This document shows positions 51,445-60,084 of a stretch of 64,000 bases of DNA, one piece after another. Position numbers and translations under genes: made by a program. The notes below the pieces were generated by a model. That model worked only from the letters and a program-made list of their open reading frames with translations, had not been told where the DNA came from and did no database searches. The DNA comes from Bacteriovoracaceae bacterium (lineage in GTDB: Bacteria > Bdellovibrionota > Bacteriovoracia > Bacteriovoracales > Bacteriovoracaceae), in contig JAIPEG010000001.1 of NCBI GenBank assembly GCA_021737405.1, positions 186,001-250,000 on the forward strand, read 5' to 3'. Each line of letters starts with the position of its first letter. Position 1 is the first letter of the stretch.

Positions 51445-53472
51445 ATTTATATATTGATTAGTTCTCTGTGGGCCAACGAGGATCTCGAAAGGCTTGTCAC
51501 TCTGGCAGAAGATAGTCGAGACGCTGTAGTGGCCCTTGAAGCGCCTAAAGAGGAATTTATCTTAGATGAAGAGTCTTCTGACTTTGTTTTTAGCCTTCAA
51601 GAAATGGATAAGGAAATAGCGAACATCGTCCCCCAGTCTCTTCTTGGTTTCTCAGAGACGAACAATTCAGGAGATCCGGCCCTTGATCCATGTGCAGATC
51701 AGTACTCAATTGATTCAGAGATTGCAGATAGAATTCAAGGACGTAAATTTCAAATTTATTTTTCGGCCACCTTTAGTGAAGGAGCAGAGCTAGGATTAAA
51801 TCCTGGATTTGCTGGAAGAAATAATTTTAACAACTTCATGACCTCTGCAAGTCAAACAGGTCATCCAAATGCTTTTAATATTCGAACAGTCTCTGCACTT
51901 GAAAATCGCTACTTAAATACAGAAAGGCCTACTGATTGGGATTCAATATCGTTAGTAGAGCGAGCAGAGCGCCTTCAAAACTTTGCTACTAGCTACTCTG
52001 GAGCAGAGCCAAGTCTTGGCCTTATCTTAAGTGAATATGCCATTAGAGGCATGACTCAGAATCCATCAAACTGGCAGCAAGAGCTCAATCAAATTAAAGA
52101 TCATTTATCTTTTGATGAAAAATTAAGGGTGGCCTCTCACTTTGGTGGCCGCTTTGGTGACAATTATAATACGGACAGGGCAAATGGAACCGGCGCAAGG
52201 GCCGAAGGAATTGTGACCATTGAAGAGATGCTTCAAAGTGTGCGCGATGGCGTTCCCGGTGGAGTCTGCCGCGATGTCTCTCAGGCACAGAGCCTTATCC
52301 TTCAAGAACTAGGGGTAGCACCTGATAGTATTTATCAAATTGGCTATGCTACTTCCACAGGAGGCCATGCTGTTACGGCAGTACGAGACCCTAATAATCC
52401 AAATCGAATTGTAAAAATTAATTATGATTATACTGATGAAACGGATGATCGAAGTGGTGGGGCGGTTCTCACTCAAAACTCTACTCTTCCAGGTTTTGGT
52501 ATGAATTACAGAATTTATGATGCCAATGGGAAACCCATTGCGAAAATTCCAACTGAATTTGGCCAAGTTTTAAGAGACGCTACCAGAGAGCGCAGTCTAA
52601 GTGATGGCATTACCAGAAATCATAATCTTCAAAGAGTCTATGTTGATACCCCCATTGGTGTTGGTAGTCTTTTTACTGGTACCACAATGAGTGGGGATAA
52701 TATTGTTGGTGTTGCTGTAAATAAGAGAGTTGAGGAACCCCAAAGAAATACGGTGACGGAGTATGGTGTAAGTGTAGTAAGGCGAGAAGGTGATCGGGCC
52801 TCAGTCACAGTAGATCAAACGGCTCTTTATAGCTTTATGAAATTGACCTACAACACTCCCAGGAGAGAAGTTGGAAATTTTAATCTCGGAATGACGGGAG
52901 GAATTGATTCAGAAGTTCTTATTATGGATAATACGGCAACTCTTAGTGATGGAAGAGAAAGAGGGGGCTTTAATATAGAAGGGACCACAACTTTATTTGT
53001 CGGAGCTGATGCTAAATATGAAAGTGAAGATGGCAGGACTAAGGCCAGCACTGGAATTAGAATAGAGGCCTATCCAGATTTTCAAGACGTACAGGGGGCC
53101 ACATCAAGTGGCTACACAGCGGCCTTAGATAATCTAACTTGGAGCTCTACTGTAGAGAGAGAAATTACAGGTGACATGGTTTTTACCGGTGAGTCTGCAG
53201 TCGTTTTAAGAAATATTGGCAATACCGCGGTCTTTAAAGGGACTTTAGAAGATTATAGTCGAGACCTTGCTGGAAGTATTACCTACCAAACGCCTCTATC
53301 GGATGATGTGCCGGCCTTTAATCCTCTCAGTAGCGAAACTATCGCTATTGGAGTGCAAAAAAGTTGGCAAAGACCTGGAAGAAGAGTCGGAAGCCAATTT
53401 GAACTTGATTACTCAAGAGACCTTAATTTTGATCGCAATTCTGTCAATGCGACCTTTGGTATTAAGTGGTAA
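51427..53472 (+). CDS. Exported transglutaminase-like domain fused to a predicted outer-membrane barrel
   Basis: 681 residues from ATG 51427, with a signal peptide (KGVFFIYILISSLWANED). The middle has a transglutaminase/papain-like triad: C281 in PGGVCRDVSQAQ, H314 in GGHAVTAVRD and D334 in INYDYTDE. The C-terminal 250 residues are alternating beta strands ending in FGIKW, an aromatic end typical of outer-membrane barrels. It could anchor an enzyme in the outer membrane for envelope or prey modification. I know no named family with this order. Confidence 0.65.
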   Translation: MKGVFFIYILISSLWANEDLERLVTLAEDSRDAVVALEAPKEEFILDEESSDFVFSLQEMDKEIANIVPQSLLGFSETNNSGDPALDPCADQYSIDSEIADRIQGRKFQIYFSATFSEGAELGLNPGFAGRNNFNNFMTSASQTGHPNAFNIRTVSALENRYLNTERPTDWDSISLVERAERLQNFATSYSGAEPSLGLILSEYAIRGMTQNPSNWQQELNQIKDHLSFDEKLRVASHFGGRFGDNYNTDRANGTGARAEGIVTIEEMLQSVRDGVPGGVCRDVSQAQSLILQELGVAPDSIYQIGYATSTGGHAVTAVRDPNNPNRIVKINYDYTDETDDRSGGAVLTQNSTLPGFGMNYRIYDANGKPIAKIPTEFGQVLRDATRERSLSDGITRNHNLQRVYVDTPIGVGSLFTGTTMSGDNIVGVAVNKRVEEPQRNTVTEYGVSVVRREGDRASVTVDQTALYSFMKLTYNTPRREVGNFNLGMTGGIDSEVLIMDNTATLSDGRERGGFNIEGTTTLFVGADAKYESEDGRTKASTGIRIEAYPDFQDVQGATSSGYTAALDNLTWSSTVEREITGDMVFTGESAVVLRNIGNTAVFKGTLEDYSRDLAGSITYQTPLSDDVPAFNPLSSETIAIGVQKSWQRPGRRVGSQFELDYSRDLNFDRNSVNATFGIKW

Positions 53473-54636
53473 TTACGAGAAGAGACTAAAAATACCCATA
53501 ATCAAAAATAAATTTTCCCCATCCCCAAATGTGTATTGAAATAATCCTGAAATAAGAAAGCTCATCACGAAAGAGAAGACGATCGGCTCTCTGTAAGTTT
53601 CTTTAAGCCACAGAAGACAAAAGATAATGAAGGCCAAAAAGCCTAAAGCACCAGTGCTGGCAAGATGCTCAAGAGCATTGTTGTGGGCGTGACCTGCGAA
53701 GTGCTGATGACCGATATCGTGGCGCTTTTTTATTGCTATTGAGTTTGCTTCAAAGTTTCGATAACCAAAACCTAAGAGGGGTTTTTCTTTGAAGGCGGCG
53801 TAAGCGGTTTCAAAAAAGGTAATCCTCGCTTCATTTGAACCTTGGCGTTTTGTAAAGATATCTCGCACTTTTTCAGAGCTTACAAAAGAAACACCTGCAA
53901 TAAGAAAAACCGCAATAATTACCATAAAGAATTTCTTTGTGTAATCCTTTAGGAAAAGAAAAGGAACACCTAAGAGAAAGCCTAGCCAGCCACCGCGGGC
54001 AAAGCTAAAGATTAAACCGACTAAATTGACGGCAAAGGCACTGTAGAGAAGCCAAGGAGTAAGTACTTTTTCAAAGCGCTTTCTAAAGACGACGAGACCT
54101 GAGATAAGAATCATAAATAAACTAATCCCATAACCATAAGTCATGTACATACCGTAAAGACCACAGGCCCTGGTTGGATGACAGGGACCTTTAAACTTTA
54201 AAGGATTAAATCCTCCCAATAAAGCGATGAGGCCAGAGAGTGTTGCAAGGGTCGTGGCCACCAAGAAAAGGTTTAAAATAATTTTCGTTCTCTTTTCATT
54301 GAGCCAATTTTTCTTAAGATAGAAAAAGGAAATGCTACTTAAGAGGGCGACAATAAAGTATTTAGTTTTTAAGATGTGGCGCATGGGCTTTTCAATTTCG
54401 GACCAATTAAAAATAATGGAGAGCCAGCAAATAATCGTTAATCCAAAAAGAGCATAGAAACTAGGTCTTGGCGTAAAGCTCTTCTCTTTTAAGTTGTGGA
54501 TAAAGAAGTAAACCCCCATAGGGAATAAGAGAATATGGGAGAGGGCCGAAAAACTCACCGAAGTGAATACTCCAAGAGAGAGAATGCAAAGCCCAGTGAA
54601 TGTTAGCTGATAACAGCTTTTCTCTATTTTCGTCAT
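53473..54636 (-). CDS. O-antigen ligase/polymerase-like membrane protein
   Basis: 387 residues with about ten helices. The Wzy/WaaL signature region is present: FSFARGGWLGFLLG, EARITFFETAYAAFKEKP, LLGFGYRNFEAN and a periplasmic loop with GHAHNNALEHLASTG. These match the O-antigen ligase domain (Arg and His in loops). It could polymerise or ligate the glycans made by the main locus. It starts at the ATG 54636; its stop abuts the convergent barrel gene. Confidence 0.82.
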   Translation of the reverse strand: MTKIEKSCYQLTFTGLCILSLGVFTSVSFSALSHILLFPMGVYFFIHNLKEKSFTPRPSFYALFGLTIICWLSIIFNWSEIEKPMRHILKTKYFIVALLSSISFFYLKKNWLNEKRTKIILNLFLVATTLATLSGLIALLGGFNPLKFKGPCHPTRACGLYGMYMTYGYGISLFMILISGLVVFRKRFEKVLTPWLLYSAFAVNLVGLIFSFARGGWLGFLLGVPFLFLKDYTKKFFMVIIAVFLIAGVSFVSSEKVRDIFTKRQGSNEARITFFETAYAAFKEKPLLGFGYRNFEANSIAIKKRHDIGHQHFAGHAHNNALEHLASTGALGFLAFIIFCLLWLKETYREPIVFSFVMSFLISGLFQYTFGDGENLFLIMGIFSLFS

Positions 54637-54684
54637 GCCCCTTAAGTTTCTAAAACCTAAGGGGATAATTCAAGGAAAAAGACC

Positions 54685-55314
54685 TTAAAACGACATGCCT
54701 ATTTGTAGGTTAAGAGCGATTATCTCAAGATTTTCGACTTCTGAAAGATCGCGTCCTTTTGAACCTAGATCAACGAGCTCTACTGCAGCCCCAATCCAAT
54801 CTACGCCAAGAGTAAAATTGTCCCACTGCCACTGATTCCCAATTTTAAAAGTAGCACCGGCCTTTTTAAAAATACTGACTTCTTTGACTGATGAGCTGTC
54901 AAAGAGAGAAAAGCTTGAGTTATAGGTGTATGTTGAATTTAAGTAAAAAACTCCAGCATCTAAGTAGAAGGAATTACCTGCAAAAACTCTTGGTCCAATC
55001 TTAACGACTGTTCCCTTATGATCATCATATAAATCATCTGCATCATTAATTTTTGAAATAGTTGCCGTGATAAGTTTATTTCCGTCTATGTAATAGCCAA
55101 AGGTCGCTCCAACAGAGACAGCATTAAATTCCGCGCCATAGTTGGTTGTCAGCATGTACTTCTTACCTGAGCGATTGGCCTCTGATTCATTGCCAACAGA
55201 AATTTTGACGCCTTTTTCAGCAGCAAACTTTTTAACTTCTGCCACGTTTTCTGGTGTGCTAGCAAAGACTTGGGTAATCGAAAAGGCCACTAATAGGCCT
55301 ACAAATTTTTTCAT
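54685..55314 (-). CDS. Small outer-membrane beta-barrel protein
   Basis: 209 residues with a signal peptide (KKFVGLLVAFSITQVFAS) after AGGAGAG. The mature part is alternating strands (MLTTNYGAEFNAVSVGATFG, TFKIGNQWQWDNFTLGVDW) and ends in Phe (LQIGMSF), as outer-membrane barrels do. About eight strands are predicted by eye. Function unknown. Confidence 0.75.
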   Translation of the reverse strand: MKKFVGLLVAFSITQVFASTPENVAEVKKFAAEKGVKISVGNESEANRSGKKYMLTTNYGAEFNAVSVGATFGYYIDGNKLITATISKINDADDLYDDHKGTVVKIGPRVFAGNSFYLDAGVFYLNSTYTYNSSFSLFDSSSVKEVSIFKKAGATFKIGNQWQWDNFTLGVDWIGAAVELVDLGSKGRDLSEVENLEIIALNLQIGMSF

Positions 55315-55404
55315 GAAACTCTCCTCTCTTTTTTTGGCAATATAGCCTTAACTGTCACCTATTTTTAGTCCTTAAGTAAAATTTATAACGCAGATAGCAA
55401 CCAG

Positions 55405-55449
55405 TTCTCCTTCAAGGTATTAATAAGCACCCATTCGAACTTGAGAGAA
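55405..55449 (+). promoter_or_regulatory. Partial inverted repeat over the SD of the PQQ dehydrogenase gene
   Basis: TTCTC and TCAAG (55405-55416, two unpaired bases between) can pair with CTTGA and GAGAA (55440-55449). The GAGAGAA arm is the SD for ATG 55453. It is weaker than the other examples. Confidence 0.3.
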
Positions 55450-55452
55450 AAA

Positions 55453-56991
55453 ATGAAACCACTAAGCCAAGCATTATCCTTGTCATTTCTTATACTTATG
55501 AGTGCTCCCCAGGCGGAAGTTAAAAGCCTCTCTGGCTATACCGTTGATACAGAGGGTCTATGTGGCGGCTTTCCAAAAGTGGCCCTAAAGACAACTGATG
55601 ACACTTGCCTAGGCCTCGTGGCGACAGAAGAGAGTGGTCTAAAGAGACCTCGAAGAATTCTCTCCGTTGGTGAAGGCCTCTTCATTGTGACTGACATGTA
55701 TGGGTGGGTAGCAAATAAAGGAATTGTTTGGCTCTTTGATTCTAAAAGTCGCAAGCTCACAAAACTCTTTGATAAAGTCGACCAAGCTCATGGTTTAGGT
55801 ATGGGTCCTGATGGGCTTATTTATGTGGGAACAAGAACGTCTATTTTTCGCTTTAACCTTGAAAATCATCTTGAAACTAAAGAGACGGTAATTAGTGATC
55901 TTCCACTAGAAGGAAATCATCCGCTTACTCATTTTATTTTTGATGGAGCCGGAAATTTGATCGTCAACGTTGGTGCGCCTAGTGATCAGTGCCTTGATGA
56001 TAAGGATCGTCCTCAATACCCATGTCCTGTTAGTGAAGGAGATGATCCAGAGGCTTCTTTAAGATTATACTTTAGAGATGGCACGGGCGCGTATCCAAGT
56101 TATAAGGTCATTGCAAAGGGACTTAGAAATTCTATGGCCCTCGCGATTGAGCCCAATAGTGGTCAGCTCTTTCAGGGTGAAAATGGCATGGACTTTAAAG
56201 ACGCCGATACACCTCTTGAAGAAATTAATCTCATCGAAGAGGGTGCCCACTATGGTTGGCCTTATTGTTATGAAGATGGACTACTCAACCCTAAGTACAA
56301 GAGAAGCCTTCTTAATAGAAGAATCCCGAAGATAGATTGCTCAATATATAAAGCACCTGTAGCCCATCTTCCTCCTCACTCGGCCCCACTTGATATGATG
56401 TTCTATCAAGGCGACCTCTTTCCTGAATTTCAAGGAAAGCTTATTGTCACCCTTCACGGTTACCGTGAAACAGGTCACAGGATTGTCTCCCTTGATCTAA
56501 ATGAACAATTTCTTCCCCTTGAAAACTCACGAACTGAAATCGTCACAAATTGGTCCTCAGAATCTGGACTCACTCCAAAGGGATCTCCAGTTGGCATGAC
56601 CACTGATAAAGAAGGTAATATTTGGTTTGTTGAAGATAAGAATAAAACCATTATGGTCCTAACAAGAGGCGACTCCAATGTTGGCGATCTTGGAGGGAAC
56701 ACTCTGCAAATCAAACTAAGCGCTTCTCAAGTTAATGCCTATAAAGGTCTCGATGAATCGATCTTCACCAATAGTTGTCAAAGTTGCCACGATCAATTCT
56801 CTGGTGACCCAAAGAGCGTGGTGCCCGAGCTCATTAAAAGTGGCCTTATCAAGCCTGGTCTTGGAAAAGAGAGCCCACTCTATCAAAGACTTATTGGCAC
56901 AGAGGCCGGCCAAAGAATGCCTCTTGGGGCGCCTGCAATTAAGAGCGAATTATCCATAAAACTTAAAGACTTTATCGATTCACTCAAGTAA
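55453..56991 (+). CDS. PQQ-type sugar dehydrogenase fused to cytochrome c
   Basis: 512 residues with a signal peptide (KPLSQALSLSFLILMSAPQA). A glucose/sorbosone dehydrogenase beta-propeller (GLGMGPDGLIYVGTRTSIF, GLRNSMALAIEPNSGQLF, EINLIEEGAHYGWPYC, PVGMTTDKEGNIWFVED) is followed by a C-terminal cytochrome c domain with CQSCH (C442-H446) and a candidate Met ligand in QRMPLG. It would oxidise a sugar in the periplasm and pass electrons on internally. PQQ synthesis genes are not in the window. Confidence 0.85.
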   Translation: MKPLSQALSLSFLILMSAPQAEVKSLSGYTVDTEGLCGGFPKVALKTTDDTCLGLVATEESGLKRPRRILSVGEGLFIVTDMYGWVANKGIVWLFDSKSRKLTKLFDKVDQAHGLGMGPDGLIYVGTRTSIFRFNLENHLETKETVISDLPLEGNHPLTHFIFDGAGNLIVNVGAPSDQCLDDKDRPQYPCPVSEGDDPEASLRLYFRDGTGAYPSYKVIAKGLRNSMALAIEPNSGQLFQGENGMDFKDADTPLEEINLIEEGAHYGWPYCYEDGLLNPKYKRSLLNRRIPKIDCSIYKAPVAHLPPHSAPLDMMFYQGDLFPEFQGKLIVTLHGYRETGHRIVSLDLNEQFLPLENSRTEIVTNWSSESGLTPKGSPVGMTTDKEGNIWFVEDKNKTIMVLTRGDSNVGDLGGNTLQIKLSASQVNAYKGLDESIFTNSCQSCHDQFSGDPKSVVPELIKSGLIKPGLGKESPLYQRLIGTEAGQRMPLGAPAIKSELSIKLKDFIDSLK

Positions 56992-57008
56992 TTCTTACCC
57001 CACCTGAC

Positions 57009-57047
57009 CCTTTTGTTTCAACGAGTTACAATAGTTGAAACAAAAGG
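57009..57047 (+). promoter_or_regulatory. 13-bp perfect inverted repeat covering the tolQ-like SD
   Basis: CCTTTTGTTTCAA (57009-57021) and TTGAAACAAAAGG (57035-57047) pair fully; loop 13 bases. AAAGGAG, the SD of GTG 57055, lies in the 3' arm. No T tract follows. Confidence 0.6.
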
Positions 57048-57054
57048 AGCGAGC

Positions 57055-57696
57055 GTGGACTCATCACTTATCCAATCCCTGTTTCAGGTGATTACGAATA
57101 ATATCTTTCTAATTATTTTCATCTTTGTCATCGTGGAGACAGTTCTTGCAGCGGCGATCTTTTTTATGATGAAAAAGCATGAGCTTGTTCTTCAAGATGT
57201 CTCGGCCAATCTTTTAAAAGGATTTCGAGATGCTCCGGATAAAGACTCTACGGCCAATGTTCACGATAACTTTCAAAGAGCACTGGACTTCATGAAGTAT
57301 AAAATCTCTAATGACCCTGCCATGAAAAAAGCCTTTTCTGAAAATGCCAAAGGCCTAGGCCAAAGAAGTGTGCTTGGTCGCTACTACAATATAGAAGTTT
57401 TTGCGAGCCTCATGTCGACCATTGTTCAGATCTTTCCCCTTCTTGGGATTTTAGGAACCATTCTTGCGATTGCTCAGACGGCCTTTCAAAATAGCGGACA
57501 AGTTGACGTGTCCTCGCTTTCAAATGCTTTTGTGCTTGCAATGGACACAACAATTCTTGGCATCTTTTTTTCTATTCTCTTCATGGTCATTGAAAGTGCG
57601 TTGGCGCCAAAAATAGAGCGAATCATTAATGAGAGTTTAGAGTTTAGAAAAATTATTGCCAATATTCAGCTCTCTACGAATGAGGGAGACTCTTAA
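57055..57696 (+). CDS. MotA/TolQ/ExbB-family proton channel
   Basis: 213 residues from GTG 57055 after AAAGGAG (an upstream TTG frame is less likely). Three membrane helices: LIIFIFVIVETVLAAAIFF, SLMSTIVQIFPLLGILGTIL and FVLAMDTTILGIFFSILFMV, the last two forming the usual TolQ/ExbB channel motif. With the TolR/ExbD-like partner it should form a proton-driven motor in the inner membrane. There is a one-base overlap with the partner (TAATG). Confidence 0.85.
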   Translation: MDSSLIQSLFQVITNNIFLIIFIFVIVETVLAAAIFFMMKKHELVLQDVSANLLKGFRDAPDKDSTANVHDNFQRALDFMKYKISNDPAMKKAFSENAKGLGQRSVLGRYYNIEVFASLMSTIVQIFPLLGILGTILAIAQTAFQNSGQVDVSSLSNAFVLAMDTTILGIFFSILFMVIESALAPKIERIINESLEFRKIIANIQLSTNEGDS

Positions 57697-58205
57697 TGGA
57701 GAGGTCCTACAAAAGACCTAAGCGTCAGGCGGTCTCTTTAACCTCCTTACTTGATCTTCTCTTTGTGATGATTTTCGTCTCTCTCATTCAGCAAAAGGCG
57801 GTCTCTCCCACAAAGGAAAAACCTATTGAAAAAGTCACACAAGAAAAAGTTCAAAAGCAATACTTTGAAATCAAGGCAACTTTTAATTTCTATGGAACAT
57901 CTTCTAATCCCTCGCTTCCTTCAGGAAAGTACATCATGACAGGAAGCTACAAAAGAAAAGATGGAGCTTTAAATCTTGGAGGTCTCGCCTGGATTGAAAG
58001 ACCTCCCCAATACGATATGGTTCCTCTTTCTGGAAAGATTGATCCTGAGACTGGTAGTTTTAGGGGAAGAGTCGAAGCGATTGGTTGTCAGGAATTTACA
58101 CTTGAGAGAAAACTTAAAAGAGAAAAAACTCCTATTAGCGGCGAATGGGTTGGTACCTACTCATGCTCTCAAGGAAAAACGGGCCTAACTCTAACAATCG
58201 AGTGA
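57696..58205 (+). CDS. TolR/ExbD-like stator partner with unusual periplasmic domain
   Basis: 169 residues. The single N-terminal helix VSLTSLLDLLFVMIFVSLIQ carries D20, the proton-accepting position of TolR/ExbD. The periplasmic part (about 45-169) lacks the usual ExbD fold; it is beta-rich, with MTGSYKRKDGALNLGGLAW, GKIDPETGSFRGRVEAIGC and a final SGEWVGTYSC, like a lipocalin-type or 'META-like' barrel. The motor would then act on an unknown partner. Confidence 0.75.
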   Translation: MERSYKRPKRQAVSLTSLLDLLFVMIFVSLIQQKAVSPTKEKPIEKVTQEKVQKQYFEIKATFNFYGTSSNPSLPSGKYIMTGSYKRKDGALNLGGLAWIERPPQYDMVPLSGKIDPETGSFRGRVEAIGCQEFTLERKLKREKTPISGEWVGTYSCSQGKTGLTLTIE

Positions 58206-58991
58206 TTGATAAAGTTCCTCTCTTAGTGCCTCATACTCAGGATTAAAGAGGCTCTCTTTATTGTAGCTGACGACTTTTCTCGTCCCAAGCTCAACGATTT
58301 GGCCCCCCGCTCCCATCAGCACAGCATGAGCAGCAGCGATGTCCCACTCCTTTGTGCCAATTCCAAGGCGTGGATTTATGTCGGCAACACCTTCAGCGAC
58401 CTTACAAATTTTAAGACTAGAGCCAAAGGTTTTAGCGACAACTTTAGGATACTTCTCTTTTAATTTTTCTAGATAGTCTTCTGTTTCTTGATTCTTATGA
58501 GACTTTGAGGAAACAACTCTTAAAACGCCTAACTTATAACTCTCGATTGGCAGATTAAATTCCATGCCATTTCTCGTGAGAAAACTCTCTTTAGCATTTC
58601 CATAATACGTTTCATTAAGAACCGGCACATCAACGACACCCGCCATTACTTGATGATTTTTAATGAGAGCAATATTTACGGTAAACTCATCATTTCTCTT
58701 AATAAACTCTTTGGTTCCATCAAGGGGATCAATCAAAAAGAACTCATCCCACTCTTTGCGTTTTTCAAAAGTTTCAGGTGACGACTCTTCAGAAAGGGAT
58801 GGAATATTGGGGAAAACTTCTTTGAGACGACGAACGATATATTCACTGGCCTTAAAGTCAGCCTCTGTAACAGGGGATTCATCGGACTTTGAATGAATAG
58901 TGATATCACTTTTGTAGTAGCCTAAAATGATTCTTCCGGCCTCTTGAGCGATTTCACAAAGCTTATAGAGAAATTCCTTGTCGTAGTCCAT
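58191..58991 (-). CDS. cysQ: 3'(2'),5'-bisphosphate nucleotidase CysQ
   Basis: About 266 residues of the inositol monophosphatase fold, with SDESPVTEADFKA, LSEESS, IDPLDGTKEFIKRNDEF and KEWDIAAAHAVLMGAGG. These are the metal and phosphate sites of CysQ, which degrades PAP from sulphate assimilation. The start ATG 58991 shares one base with the galE stop (TGATG). It converges with the TolR-like gene, overlapping it by 15 bases. Confidence 0.9.
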   Translation of the reverse strand: MDYDKEFLYKLCEIAQEAGRIILGYYKSDITIHSKSDESPVTEADFKASEYIVRRLKEVFPNIPSLSEESSPETFEKRKEWDEFFLIDPLDGTKEFIKRNDEFTVNIALIKNHQVMAGVVDVPVLNETYYGNAKESFLTRNGMEFNLPIESYKLGVLRVVSSKSHKNQETEDYLEKLKEKYPKVVAKTFGSSLKICKVAEGVADINPRLGIGTKEWDIAAAHAVLMGAGGQIVELGTRKVVSYNKESLFNPEYEALREELYQSLDC

Positions 58992-59962
58992 CAAAGACTC
59001 TTTTCCCACTCAAAAGCGGTTCTTACGATAAGGTCTAGGTCATCGTATTTTGGAGTCCATCCGAGAACTTCTCGAATTTTATCAGCGCGACTAATGAGAG
59101 TGCCGGCATCTCCTGCCCGCCTTCCCTCTATTTCTACTGGAAAATCGACTCCCGTCACTTTCTTAACGGTTTCGATAACTTCTTTTACCGTGTAGCCGTG
59201 ACCGTAGCCACAATTTAAAACGACACTTTCACTGTCTCTTTCAAGAAACTTCAAAGCATCAACATGGGCTGCGGCAAGATCATCAACATGAATATAGTCA
59301 CGCACACAAGTGCCGTCTTTTGTTTCATAGTCTGTCCCAAAGATCGCCATTTTTTCGCGCTTTCCAGCTGCACACTCTGAAGCAATTTTTATTAAGTGAG
59401 TTGAGTTAGGAGAGCATTGACCAATCTTTAAATCAACATTGGCCCCTGCCACATTAAAGTAGCGAAGCGCTACATAATTGAGATCCGTCGCTTTTGCCGT
59501 ATCTTCAAGCATAAATTCCGTCATCATTTTAGAGCGACCATAAGGATTAATCGGATTCACTTGAGTCTCTTCAGTACAGATACCACCTGGGGCAGAGTCA
59601 CCATAGAGGGCGGCCGTAGAAGAGAAGATAAAACGGTTCACGTTATACTTCACACACAACTCAATCAGATTTAAAGAGTTGGTGGTGTTATTTTGATAAT
59701 ATTTTAGAGGCTTTTCCACAGACTCTGGAACAATAATCGAGCCCACAAAGTGAAGACAGGCCTCAAACTTTTCTTTTTTAAGAAGCTCTTCGAGTCTAGC
59801 AACATCTTCTAAGGAAAACTCCTCATGACGCCCATAAAGAAGGGACGCATTTCTCCCCGTCGATAAATTATCCACAACCACGATGTCATGACCGGCCTGC
59901 CCCAAAAGATTGAGAACATGAGAGCCAATATAGCCGGCGCCACCGGTCAGCAGAATTTTCAT
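58991..59962 (-). CDS. galE: UDP-glucose 4-epimerase
   Basis: 323 residues with LLTGGAGYIGSHVLNLL, VVDNLSTG, HFVGSIIVPESVEKPL, SSTAALYGD, NPYGRSKMMTE, RYFNVAGA and GTCVRDYIHVDDLA. It interconverts UDP-Glc/UDP-Gal, perhaps also UDP-GlcNAc/GalNAc. The ATG follows AAGGAG. With cysQ it forms a two-gene unit. Confidence 0.94.
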   Translation of the reverse strand: MKILLTGGAGYIGSHVLNLLGQAGHDIVVVDNLSTGRNASLLYGRHEEFSLEDVARLEELLKKEKFEACLHFVGSIIVPESVEKPLKYYQNNTTNSLNLIELCVKYNVNRFIFSSTAALYGDSAPGGICTEETQVNPINPYGRSKMMTEFMLEDTAKATDLNYVALRYFNVAGANVDLKIGQCSPNSTHLIKIASECAAGKREKMAIFGTDYETKDGTCVRDYIHVDDLAAAHVDALKFLERDSESVVLNCGYGHGYTVKEVIETVKKVTGVDFPVEIEGRRAGDAGTLISRADKIREVLGWTPKYDDLDLIVRTAFEWEKSL

Positions 59963-59987
59963 AATAACTCCTTGAAATTAATTGGAT

Positions 59988-60006
59988 TTTACTCTGATCG
60001 AGTAAA
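59988..60006. promoter_or_regulatory. Palindrome TTTACTC-N5-GAGTAAA
   Basis: A perfect 7-bp inverted repeat, in the divergent gap between galE and the exported-protein gene at 60085. A dyad operator or short hairpin; no regulator is identified. Confidence 0.35.
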
Positions 60007-60084
60007 CCTGTAAAAGGTACAAATCACTTTTAATATCAGGTACTTTTGGCGATTATCTCCATTCATTTACCCTGGAGAGAAAGA

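Noticed and set aside
52094-52566. Overlapping minus-strand ORFs inside the transglutaminase/barrel gene
   Set aside because: They mirror the coding strand, lack SDs and have skewed composition; the plus-strand frame has a signal peptide and triad.
57009-57047. Intrinsic terminator after the PQQ dehydrogenase gene
   Set aside because: The stem is perfect but no T run follows on either strand, and the 3' arm is the SD of the next gene.
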